Shown here one piece after another: positions 8,576 to 15,969 of a stretch of 64,000 nucleotides of DNA. Origin of the DNA: Mesorhizobium sp. WSM3862 (lineage in GTDB: Bacteria; Pseudomonadota; Alphaproteobacteria; Rhizobiales; Rhizobiaceae); assembly GCF_002294985.1 (NCBI RefSeq), contig NZ_NSGE01000015.1:1-64000 (forward strand), in the 5' to 3' direction. A model generated the notes under the pieces. The model did not search any database and had not been told where the DNA came from. It worked only from the letters and a program-made list of their open reading frames with translations. How positions within the stretch are numbered: the stretch's first letter is position 1; each line of letters opens with the position of its first letter. The position numbers and the translations under genes are program-made.

Positions 8576-9154
8576 ATGCCCTCATCGCCTTCCGCCAAAC
8601 GCCAGCATGTCGTCGACACCGCGTATTCGCTGTTCAAGCGTGACGGCTTCCACGCCACCGGCATCGACCGCATTATCGCCGAGGCCGACATCGCCAAGAT
8701 GACGATGTACCGCCACTTCCCGGCGAAGGACGATCTAATCGTCGCGGTGCTGGAGCACCGCGCGGCGCGTTTCGAACGCCAGCTCGACCGGCTGGCCGCG
8801 TCGGCGGACACGGCGGAAGCGAAGATCTTCACGATACTGGACTGGCACGAACGCTGGTTTCGCGATCCGGATTTCCACGGCTGCCTGTTCGCGCACGCGC
8901 TCGCCGAGTTCGGCGATCCCGATCATCCGGTGTTCAAGGCAGCCAGCCGCCAGAAGAAGGGTTTGCGGGCGCGCCTGCGCGCCATCCTGGAAGAAGAGAT
9001 GCCGCCGGAGCGGGCCGAGGGCGTCGCCACGGCGCTGCTGATGCTGATCGAGGGCGCGACGCTGCTGGCCCAGATGGGGGAGGCTGATGCCGCCATCGCC
9101 AATGCGCGCAAGGCGGCTTCCGCCATCCTCGCCGGCGCGCGGGTCCCCCAATGA
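8576..9154 (+). CDS. TetR/AcrR family transcriptional regulator
   Basis: Regulator of 192 residues. The N-terminal DNA-binding domain reads HVVDTAYSLFKRDGFHATGID, then ADIAKMTMYRHFPAKDDLI, a canonical TetR helix-turn-helix with the MYRHF recognition end. The C-terminal domain resembles the TetR_C33-type group. Its stop overlaps the start of an EamA transporter by 4 bases, and a perfect palindrome at 8544-8559 precedes it, so it probably represses its own operon. Confidence 0.88.
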   Translation: MPSSPSAKRQHVVDTAYSLFKRDGFHATGIDRIIAEADIAKMTMYRHFPAKDDLIVAVLEHRAARFERQLDRLAASADTAEAKIFTILDWHERWFRDPDFHGCLFAHALAEFGDPDHPVFKAASRQKKGLRARLRAILEEEMPPERAEGVATALLMLIEGATLLAQMGEADAAIANARKAASAILAGARVPQ

Positions 9155-9987
9155 ACGCGACGGTCGTTGGGCTCGCGCTGTCTGCGGCCATTTTGCATGC
9201 CAGCTGGAACGCCTTCCTACGGACCGGGGCCGACAGGCTGTGGACGGTCACAGTCATGAGCTTCTCGAGCACTGCCGCTGCTATTGTCCTGGCGCTCTTC
9301 CATCCGCTGCCGGCTGCGGCTGCCTGGCCCTATGTCGTGCTATCGGCCGTCCTTCAGGTCGGCTACAGCGTGTTCCTGGTTGCCGCCTACCGCTATGGCG
9401 AGCTCGGGCAGGTTTATCCGATCGTGCGCGGCAGCGTGCCGCTGCTGGTGGCGCTCGGCGGCTTCCTGCTGGCCGGCCAGCGGCTCGCCGCGCCGGAACT
9501 CATCGGCGTCGCGCTGGTCGCCTGCGGCATTATGGGTCTGTCAGTCGGGCGGGGCAGGGCCTCAGTGACATCGATCCTCTACGCGTTGGCCACCGGCGTC
9601 ATCATCGCGGCCTATGCGACGGTCGACGCGATCGGCGTGCGCGTCGCCGGCGACAGCGCCGCCTACACCGCCTGGGTGCTGCTGATCTACGGTGCCCTGC
9701 TGCCGGCGGCTTTCGTCGGCCTGCGCGGCAGGCTCATTGTCGACCTGCGTGCGCCGGAAACACGCAAGGCCTTGAGCGGCGGCCTATTCGCGCTGCTGGC
9801 CTATGGCGCGGTGGTCGCCGCCTTCGCGCTGGGGCCGGCCGGGCCGATCACCGCCATCCGTGAGACCAGTGTCGTCTTCGCGGCCTTCATCGGCCGCTTC
9901 TTCCTCGGCGAGCAGTTGACGCCGCGCCGTATCGGAGCCTGTGCCGTCGTCGCGCTGGGCGCGATCTTCTTCGGCTACCGACCCTGA
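9151..9987 (+). CDS. EamA/DMT family transporter
   Basis: Inner-membrane protein of 278 residues with about ten hydrophobic helices in two repeated five-helix halves of the drug/metabolite transporter superfamily. HASWNAFLRTGADR in helix 1 and IRETSVVFAAFIGRFFLGEQLTPRR near the end are typical of this subgroup. It is coupled to the TetR gene by an ATGA overlap, suggesting ligand-induced export; the substrate is unknown. Confidence 0.85.
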   Translation: MNATVVGLALSAAILHASWNAFLRTGADRLWTVTVMSFSSTAAAIVLALFHPLPAAAAWPYVVLSAVLQVGYSVFLVAAYRYGELGQVYPIVRGSVPLLVALGGFLLAGQRLAAPELIGVALVACGIMGLSVGRGRASVTSILYALATGVIIAAYATVDAIGVRVAGDSAAYTAWVLLIYGALLPAAFVGLRGRLIVDLRAPETRKALSGGLFALLAYGAVVAAFALGPAGPITAIRETSVVFAAFIGRFFLGEQLTPRRIGACAVVALGAIFFGYRP

Positions 9988-10007
9988 CGGCGTCGGTCTC
10001 GCGATCG

Positions 10008-10634
10008 TCACGCTCGCGCGCCCTGGCCGGACAGATAGGCGCAGATCAGCTCGCCGAGTTGCTTCTGCAGCTCCGGCGCATCGAGCATGTTGCGGCGCGC
10101 CGCATTGTGGATCACGCCCTCGACGGCTGAGGAGAGCACGCGCGCCACGGTCTCGGTATTCTTCAGGCGCCGGCGGTATTGCGCGACGGCCGCCGCATAG
10201 TGCTCGAGATAGCGGGCCTGGAACGAGGCATGCGCGGCGCGCGAGCCGCGGTCGCCCGGCGTCTCGTCGAGCAGCACCTGATGCAGCGTCGGGTGAATGC
10301 TGTGCGCGGCGATCATGCCGCGCACCAGTTCGCGCGCGAATTGCCTGAGCGGCTTCTCCTCGGCCGCGGCTTCGCGAATGACGGACAGCACATGGTCGAA
10401 GTGGCGGCGTCGGATGGCGTCGACCAGCGCAAGCTTGTCGGGGAAATATTGGTAGAGTGACCCGATGCTCACGCCCGCGGTCTCGGCCACCTTGTTGGTG
10501 CTGAAGCCCGCCCAGCCGATATCGCTTAGAACGCGGGCACCTGCTTCGACTATCGCCTCGACGGTGGCGACCGAGCGCGCCTGGCGCGGCTCCTTGCGCA
10601 TGCGCGGGGCTGGCTTTGCAATGCGAGTAGACAT
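10008..10634 (-). CDS. TetR/AcrR family transcriptional regulator
   Basis: Regulator of 208 residues. The start ATG 10634 is preferred because GGGAGG lies 10 bases upstream; the longer frame reads through repeat DNA. The helix-turn-helix (FSTNKVAETAGVSIGSLYQYFPDK) is canonical. The C-terminal part resembles the TetR_C class with an alpha-helical ligand pocket. It converges on the EamA gene and has no partner gene upstream for 640 bases. Candidate operators are listed at 10869-11021. Confidence 0.87.
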   Translation of the reverse strand: MSTRIAKPAPRMRKEPRQARSVATVEAIVEAGARVLSDIGWAGFSTNKVAETAGVSIGSLYQYFPDKLALVDAIRRRHFDHVLSVIREAAAEEKPLRQFARELVRGMIAAHSIHPTLHQVLLDETPGDRGSRAAHASFQARYLEHYAAAVAQYRRRLKNTETVARVLSSAVEGVIHNAARRNMLDAPELQKQLGELICAYLSGQGARA

Positions 10635-10683
10635 CCCCAACCTGCCTCCCGAGAATATAAGCAGAATACTCACATTTGGCCGG

Positions 10684-10789
10684 AGAGCAATTCCAGGAAA
10701 AGTGCGAAGCGGTTTTCCGTCCGGAATTGCGACCAACGAAGAACAGCAATTCCAGGATTGTGCGCAACGGTTTTCTCCCCGGAACTTGC
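10684..10789. repeat. Two adjacent copies of interspersed repeat family C
   Basis: Copy one (10684-10731) and copy two (10745-10789) share the pattern GCAATTCCAGGA ... GCG(A)A(G)CGGTTTTC ... GGAA(C)TTGC. In each, the CAATTCC-type and GGAATTG-type ends pair. The same unit occurs at 172-281, 32876-32915 and 50787-50834. Such extragenic palindromes are frequent in rhizobial chromosomes. Confidence 0.7.
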
Positions 10790-10868
10790 GAGGGGCATGC
10801 AACGGGCGGAATCCTCACGCCGTCCGCAGCGGAGCCTGAGCGGATCAAGCTCTCCAGCGGCAGATTTT

Positions 10869-11021
10869 GAATGTGAGCGGTAAGCTCGCTTTTTGCCGCG
10901 CAAGCTTTGCCCCTTCGCCGGTTCGGTTCTGCTCCGCCTTGACTTGTAAATCTTTCCGCTGGACAAGATGAGGTGCTTTGTATGGTGTGCGTTGTCCATT
11001 ATGAGCAATACGCTCACATTC
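10869..11021. promoter_or_regulatory. Two copies of a GAGC-N5-GCTC palindrome
   Basis: GAATGTGAGCG at 10869-10879 is repeated as an exact inverted copy CGCTCACATTC at 11011-11021. Both are part of the same palindrome type (GAGCGGTAAGCTC at 10875-10887; GAGCAATACGCTC at 11003-11015). A weaker variant (AATACTCACATT) lies at 10669-10680 just before the TetR gene. The spacing and form suggest binding sites of a dimeric regulator, perhaps the TetR at 10008-10634. Otherwise, the 640-base stretch up to 11280 holds only the family C repeats and no supported gene. Confidence 0.4.
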
Positions 11022-11280
11022 TACGCTCTGCGCGGCATCAAGATGTCTGGATGATCCGGCGATAGAGAGCATCGGGAATTCTCGACGGCGCATTTTCACT
11101 TCGAAGGGCAAAGATTCTCTGTCGTTTTTTTCGCCGATGCCCTTGTCAACGCGTCTTGCGTAACCAAAATTCAATAACTGAAATTCATTGTGTTGCTTCG
11201 CTGGCTAGATAGCCGCGAGTCAGATATGCATGAGCACGCCGGGTCACTCACGACCTTGGGCAAAACGCAAGGGGCATCGC

Positions 11281-11631
11281 ATGGCAAAGACGACAACCAA
11301 GGCGCCGGCGGCGAAAGCGCCGGCAAAGAAAGCGGCACCGAAGGCTGCCGCGAAACCTGCAGCAACGAAGAAGGCAGCGGCACCGAAGGCAGCCGCCAAG
11401 GCTCCGGCCAAGGCAGCGGCAAAGCCTGCGGCGAAGACTGCGGCTAAGCCGGCCGCGAAGGCGGCAGCCAAGCCCGCCGCGAAGGCGGCAGCGAAGCCCG
11501 CCGCCAAGAAGCCGGCAGCGAAGGCAGCGGCCAAGCCCGCCGCCAAGGCGCCGATGAAAGCAGCAGCCGCCAAGTCGACGGCAGCCGTGAAGAAGGCAGC
11601 GCCTGCCAAGAAGGCGCCGGCCAAGAAGTAA
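11281..11631 (+). CDS. Histone H1-like Lys/Ala/Pro-rich protein
   Basis: Protein of 116 residues made almost wholly of Lys, Ala and Pro in KPAAKAA/KAPAKAA-type repeats. This composition matches the C-terminal tail of histone H1 and bacterial H1-like proteins (AlgP, Hc-like), which bind DNA or other polyanions. ATG 11281 is preceded by AAGGGG at 8 bases. The internal repeats are almost identical at the DNA level, so length should vary between strains. A strong terminator follows at 11743-11790. A role in nucleoid compaction is inferred from composition. Confidence 0.8.
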   Translation: MAKTTTKAPAAKAPAKKAAPKAAAKPAATKKAAAPKAAAKAPAKAAAKPAAKTAAKPAAKAAAKPAAKAAAKPAAKKPAAKAAAKPAAKAPMKAAAAKSTAAVKKAAPAKKAPAKK

Positions 11632-11742
11632 TCGCGTAACTTCGCTCGCGAGCCTGAACAGGCGAGGGTGGGTGCCGTCGAGGCGCCCCTCTCGCCAGTT
11701 CGGCGTGACAGCGGGCGAAGTGGATGGCAAAGGCCTGTCCTG

Positions 11743-11790
11743 AAAGCTCCTGGAAATTTGCCGCCCGGCAAACTTCCGGGAGCTTTTTTA
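11743..11790 (+). terminator. Rho-independent terminator
   Basis: Long hairpin with arms AAAGCTCCTGGAA / TTCCGGGAGCTTTT and an inner TTTGCCG / CGGCAAA stem, followed by a T-run. It ends the transcript of the histone-like gene. Confidence 0.85.
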
Positions 11791-11878
11791 TTGCGCGACC
11801 GGCTCGCATCGTCACGATCCGTTCTGGTCCGGCGATGTCGGCTGCTGCCGCACGTCGATCAGGTAGAAAGGGTTGATC

Positions 11879-12337
11879 ATGGCTTTGTGGCTTGGAATTC
11901 GACGGGCAGGCGAGGGCGATGCCGAAGCGGTAAGCCGGGTCATTGTTGCCGCTCTGCGGAAAAACAACGCCAGGGAGTACGGGCCGCAAATCATCGCCCG
12001 CGTTGAGCAGAGCTTCAGCCCCTCGGCCGTGCTGCAACTTTTCAAGAAGCGCCAAGTCTTTGTCGCCATTTGCGGCGACAAAATTGTCGGTACCGCGGGG
12101 CTGGACGGAACAACGGTTCGATCTGTGTTCGTCGATCCTGAATTTCAGGGACGCGGCGTCGGCAGCCGGCTGATGCTGGAGATCGAGGAGGCAGCGCGGG
12201 CAAACGGCGCGACGGTGCTGACGGTGCCGTCCTCGGTCACCGCGGAGCGATTTTATCTCAGACTTGGCTTCTGCGCGCTCCGGGACAGCTTCCACGACGA
12301 CGAACGAACCATCATCATGGAGCGGTCCCTGAAGTAG
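11879..12337 (+). CDS. GNAT family N-acetyltransferase
   Basis: Enzyme of 152 residues. The acetyl-CoA binding loop RGVGSRLM follows SVFVDPEFQ, and ERFYLRLGF is the usual last motif of the GNAT fold. It transfers an acetyl group to an amine of unknown identity. ATG 11879 is preferred to the TTG two codons earlier because AGAAAGGG lies 7 bases upstream. Confidence 0.83.
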   Translation: MALWLGIRRAGEGDAEAVSRVIVAALRKNNAREYGPQIIARVEQSFSPSAVLQLFKKRQVFVAICGDKIVGTAGLDGTTVRSVFVDPEFQGRGVGSRLMLEIEEAARANGATVLTVPSSVTAERFYLRLGFCALRDSFHDDERTIIMERSLK

Positions 12338-12458
12338 CGGCGGCACGCGCCGCTCGAACAAGGTGCGGCCAACTGGCGGTAGGTTTTGGCGGCGCTGGCC
12401 GTTGCTCTGGCAATAGCATTCGGTCAACAGTGCGCGCGGACAATCAGGAACCCGATCC

Positions 12459-13055
12459 ATGCCGAAGCTGCTCTACGCCTCCACCTCTCCCTATAGTTCG
12501 AAGGTCCGCATGGCCGCCGCTTATGCCGGCATCGCCATCGACCTCGTGCCGGTCAAGACGGAGGACAAGCCGGCGGAGCTGATCTCGGCCAATCCGCTGG
12601 GCAAGATCCCGGTGCTGGTGCTGGAGGACGGCCGCACGATCCACGACAGCCGGGCGATCACCCAGCATCTCAACCGGCTGTCGAAGAACGTGCTGTTCCC
12701 GCGCAACCCCGACAAGCGGCTCGAGGCCGAGGTGCTGGAGGCGCTGGCCGACGGCATCTGCGACTGCGCGCTGTCGATGGTCTATGAGCGGCGCACGCGC
12801 CCGGACGCCATGGTCTATCAGCCTTGGCTCGACCGCCAGTGGGCGAAGATCACCGCCGCGCTCGACCTGCTCAACGCCAACCCGCCGAAACTGCCCAAGA
12901 AGATCACCGCCGGCCAGCTGGCGCTGCGTGCCACTCTCGGCTATCTCGCGCTGCGTTTCGGCGGCCAGTGGGAAAAGGGCCGCGGCCGGCTGGTCCGCTG
13001 GGCGACACGCTTCGACGAGAAGTTTCCGGAACTGAAGGGCTGCGTGCCGGGGTGA
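12459..13055 (+). CDS. Glutathione S-transferase family protein
   Basis: Protein of 198 residues. The N-terminal thioredoxin fold includes YASTSPYSSKVRMA, NPLGKIPVLVLEDG with the cis-Pro, and the glutathione gamma-Glu motif HDSRAI. The C-terminal helical domain lacks further specificity clues. Ser replaces the Tyr/Cys catalytic position in SPYSSK, as in the YfcF/YibF-like bacterial group. It likely acts in cytoplasmic detoxification or thiol chemistry. Confidence 0.85.
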   Translation: MPKLLYASTSPYSSKVRMAAAYAGIAIDLVPVKTEDKPAELISANPLGKIPVLVLEDGRTIHDSRAITQHLNRLSKNVLFPRNPDKRLEAEVLEALADGICDCALSMVYERRTRPDAMVYQPWLDRQWAKITAALDLLNANPPKLPKKITAGQLALRATLGYLALRFGGQWEKGRGRLVRWATRFDEKFPELKGCVPG

Positions 13056-13171
13056 ACAGCTCATCTCCACCCTTGTGGGGGAGATCGGCAGCCTCGCCGC
13101 CGCGCCTCCCCATATTGAATTGTCGCCCGGATTCGTGATTGCATAGGTCGTGCAATTACAAAGTGGTTCGC

Positions 13172-13555
13172 ATGGCGAAGTCGGTCACCAAAACAACCGT
13201 CGCCCCCGATCCGATGGTCGAGCGACTTCGCGCGGCCCTTGGCCGGCGCGCTTTCACGGAACAGAAAATGTTCGGCGGCACCTGCTTCATGATCAACGGC
13301 AATATGCTGATCGGCACATCGAAGCGCGGTTTGCTTGTGCGTGTCGGCAAGGAAGGGCACGCGGCCGCAGCCGCACGGCCCCATGCGCGGCCGATGGAAA
13401 TGGGCGGGCGTTCCATGGAAGGCTATGTCCATGTCGCGCCGGAAGGCACTGCAACCGAGGCAGATTTCGCCGAGTGGATCGATCGTGCGCTGGCTTTCGT
13501 CGAGACACTGCCGCCGAAGGTCAAACCCGCCAAGGTCGCAAAGCGGCCAGCCTGA
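13172..13555 (+). CDS. TfoX N-terminal domain protein
   Basis: Protein of 127 residues containing FTEQKMFGGTCFMINGNML and LLVRVGKE, the pattern of the TfoX/Sxy N-terminal domain. GYVHVAPEG and a C-terminal helix close the domain, and a Lys/Pro/Ala tail follows. Stand-alone TfoX_N proteins are frequent in Alphaproteobacteria and are not shown to control competence. ATG 13172 is preferred to an upstream TTG that lacks a ribosome site. Confidence 0.8.
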   Translation: MAKSVTKTTVAPDPMVERLRAALGRRAFTEQKMFGGTCFMINGNMLIGTSKRGLLVRVGKEGHAAAAARPHARPMEMGGRSMEGYVHVAPEGTATEADFAEWIDRALAFVETLPPKVKPAKVAKRPA

Positions 13556-13631
13556 ACAGATCGCGCCGCCTATCCTTCACATCGGCCGTGTCGGCGGGGT
13601 CGGCCCGGGCACGCAGTCGGCGGAGGAAGCG

Positions 13632-14048
13632 ATGGCATCTCTGGCGGGACGTTGCATGTGCGGCGCGGTCACCTGGATCTATTCCGGGGAGCTCACGCGA
13701 AATCTTGTCTGTCACTGCGCCGATTGCCAGCGCGCCACGTCCGCTCCCTTCACTGCTTTCCTCGGCATGAGGCCGGAGCAGCTGAACTGGGCCGGCGTCA
13801 TCAGGCGCTATGAAAGCAGCCCGAACACCTTTCGCGGGTTCTGCCCGTCCTGCGGCACCAGGCTCTACTTCCGCTCCGACAGATGGCCCGACGAGATCCA
13901 CGTTCACGCCGCGACCATGACCGACCCGGCCGACTACCGTCCGGACGCCCAGGTCTTCGTGCGCTCGCGCGCGAATTGGCTCGACCAGCTGCAGTCGATT
14001 TCAGCCCATGAGGATTTCCAGCAGGCGCCATTCACCGGGTTGCGTTGA
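13632..14048 (+). CDS. GFA (glutathione-dependent formaldehyde-activating-like) family protein
   Basis: Zinc protein of 138 residues. Its Cys pattern GRCMCGAV, CHCADCQR and FCPSCGTRLYF is the CENP-V/GFA fold. ATG 13632 follows GGAGGAAG. Most members are of unproven function; claims of S-hydroxymethylglutathione formation rest on one characterised relative. A bidirectional terminator separates it from the convergent omp gene. Confidence 0.85.
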   Translation: MASLAGRCMCGAVTWIYSGELTRNLVCHCADCQRATSAPFTAFLGMRPEQLNWAGVIRRYESSPNTFRGFCPSCGTRLYFRSDRWPDEIHVHAATMTDPADYRPDAQVFVRSRANWLDQLQSISAHEDFQQAPFTGLR

Positions 14049-14090
14049 AGGCGCGGCCAAACGTGTCGGCCTGGGGCAACGCCAGCCACA

Positions 14091-14120
14091 AAAAAAGCCG
14101 GGCGCGCGGCCCGGCTTTTT
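14091..14120. terminator. Bidirectional rho-independent terminator
   Basis: AAAAAAGCCGGGC ... GCCCGGCTTTTT forms a perfect stem with A-run and T-run on both sides. It serves the GFA gene on the plus strand and the outer-membrane protein gene on the minus strand. Confidence 0.9.
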
Positions 14121-14141
14121 CCGTGTCGTGGCTTGGACGAC

Positions 14142-14792
14142 TTAGAACTTCATACCGACGCCGAAGAGGACGCGGTTGTCCTTCGACTTGACGTTGCCGA
14201 CATTGTCGAAATTCTTGTCGCCGTAGTCGGTGTAGCGGTACTCGACACGACCGAACACGTTGTCGGTGATCTTGATGTCGGTGCCGACACCGGCCGTCCA
14301 GCCCAGCATCGCCTTGCTGTCGCTGCTGACGCCATCGTCGATCTTCTGGTTCTTGGCGGCGAGACCGCCGGTGCCATAAAGCAGGATTTCCGGGGTCACG
14401 GCATAGCCGAGGCGAGCGCGCAGCGAGCCTTCGAGGCCGCCCTTCGCATCGATGCCCGCGCTGTCGCCCTTGACGCCATTGTAGCCGAGATCGGCTTCAG
14501 CGCCGTAGACGAAGTTGTCCTGCTGCCACTGGTAGCCGCCGAAGACGCCGCCGATGAAGCCCTTGGTCTTCACATTGACGCCGATGTCGCGGGCGTCGGC
14601 ATGGCCGCTGAAGCCGTAGCCGAGGCTGATACCGGCATAGGGGCCGGCCCAGGAAGCGACGGGGAGTTCGGCGACCGGGGCCGGTGCCGGCGGCTCTTCG
14701 GTGACGGCGTCTGCAGCATAAGCGGTACCACCGAGGGCGAAGAGCCCGAGCGCAACCGCCAGCGGCCGCGCAAACTTGAGATTAGCTTGCAT
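14142..14792 (-). CDS. Outer membrane beta-barrel protein, Omp25/RopB-like
   Basis: Protein of 216 residues with a signal peptide (cleavage after AYA), a Pro/Ala-rich linker, WAGPYAGISLGYGFSG at the first strand, GGVFGGYQWQQDNFVYGAEADLGY, GRVEYRYTDYG and a final FGVGMKF ending in Phe as needed for barrel assembly. It matches the eight-stranded Omp25/Omp31 porin-like family abundant in Rhizobiales. It has its own terminator and a long leader, so it is probably monocistronic and highly expressed. Confidence 0.88.
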   Translation of the reverse strand: MQANLKFARPLAVALGLFALGGTAYAADAVTEEPPAPAPVAELPVASWAGPYAGISLGYGFSGHADARDIGVNVKTKGFIGGVFGGYQWQQDNFVYGAEADLGYNGVKGDSAGIDAKGGLEGSLRARLGYAVTPEILLYGTGGLAAKNQKIDDGVSSDSKAMLGWTAGVGTDIKITDNVFGRVEYRYTDYGDKNFDNVGNVKSKDNRVLFGVGMKF

Positions 14793-15204
14793 TGTTGTTT
14801 ACTCCTTAAGCCACAAGACACGAGGCTTTTTATGTTCATGAATGCCCCCGGCCCGTCCGGGGGGATAAACGGGCCTGGCGTTCAACGGTTCCAAATGTCG
14901 TGCTGAAATACGGCTGAAGCGAACCTGAACTTGGGTCATTCCCTGGCGCGAATGAGGCCAAAAGGTGACGTTGCATCTTCGCAACAGCGAATGTCAGCAC
15001 GCTAATCATGTTGCGCTGCACACCGCTTGGTTCAAGGGGTTCGGGGACATATATTGCATTATGAAACTTCCGCAATCCGGGTCGGCAGCGTGCGTACGGG
15101 CCGCTTCGCCACATTCCTGCCCCAGGTAGAAATGGCATTTAACGCTTGGCCCGTCATATTGTGCCGGCTTCCCGGAATCGTGAAGCCGATAGAGGATTGA
15201 CGAC
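14793..15204. other. Intergenic region between divergent genes
   Basis: About 410 bases hold the promoters of the omp gene (minus) and the SDR-uvrC operon (plus). Near the omp start, GGAGTAAAC on the minus strand is its ribosome site. No gene is supported in either strand. Confidence 0.5.
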
Positions 15205-15969
15205 ATGAAAGAAGCCTTTGGCGTGGTGCTGGTGACGGGTGGAGCGAAAAGGATCGGCAAGGCGATCGTCGAAGACCTTGCCGCGCATGGCTTTGCCGTG
15301 GCCATCCATGCCAATCGTTCCGGAGCCGAAGCCGAGGCGCTGGCCAGCCGCATCAGGAACCAGGGCGGCCGTGCCGCCGTGCTCGTTGCCGACCTCACCG
15401 ATATGAAAGCCGTCGGCGATCTCGTCGGCCGCTCCGAGGCTGCCCTTGGCCCGGTCACGCTGCTCGTCAACAACGCCTCCTTGTTCGTCGACGACCGTAT
15501 CGAGGATTTCGACTGGCAGGCCTGGGACCGCCACTTCGCCATTCATCTGAAGACGCCGGCGCTGCTGGCGCAGAACTTTGCTCGCGCCTTGCCGGAAGGC
15601 GCGGAGGGACTGATCGTCAACGTCATCGACCAGCGTGTCTGGCGGCCGACGCCGCGTTATTTCTCTTACGCGCTGTCGAAATCGGCCCTGTGGACACAGA
15701 CCCAGATGCTGGCGCAGGCGCTGGGGCCGCGCATTCGCGTCAATGCCATCGGCCCCGGCCCGACACTGAAGAACAAGCGCCAGGACGACGAAGATTTCGG
15801 CAGGCAGGTCGAAGGACTGATTCTGAAGCGCGGCCCGCAATTGCCGGAATTCGGCGCCACCATCCGCTATCTCTGGGAGGCGCGCTCCGTCACCGGGCAG
15901 ATGATCGCGCTCGACGGCGGCCAGCATCTTGCATGGCAGACGCCCGATGTGACAGGCATGGTGGAATGA
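15205..15969 (+). CDS. SDR family oxidoreductase (pteridine reductase/FolM-like)
   Basis: Classical short-chain dehydrogenase of 254 residues. TGGAKRIGKAI is the cofactor loop (with Lys-Arg that favours NADPH), LVNNASLF replaces the usual NNAG, YFSYALSKSAL holds the Tyr-x3-Lys pair and VNAIGPGPT follows. Loss of the Gly after NNA and the RIG loop are seen in pteridine reductase/FolM proteins, which reduce dihydrofolate or dihydromonapterin. It overlaps uvrC by 4 bases. The specific reaction is a probable rather than certain call. Confidence 0.78.
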   Translation: MKEAFGVVLVTGGAKRIGKAIVEDLAAHGFAVAIHANRSGAEAEALASRIRNQGGRAAVLVADLTDMKAVGDLVGRSEAALGPVTLLVNNASLFVDDRIEDFDWQAWDRHFAIHLKTPALLAQNFARALPEGAEGLIVNVIDQRVWRPTPRYFSYALSKSALWTQTQMLAQALGPRIRVNAIGPGPTLKNKRQDDEDFGRQVEGLILKRGPQLPEFGATIRYLWEARSVTGQMIALDGGQHLAWQTPDVTGMVE

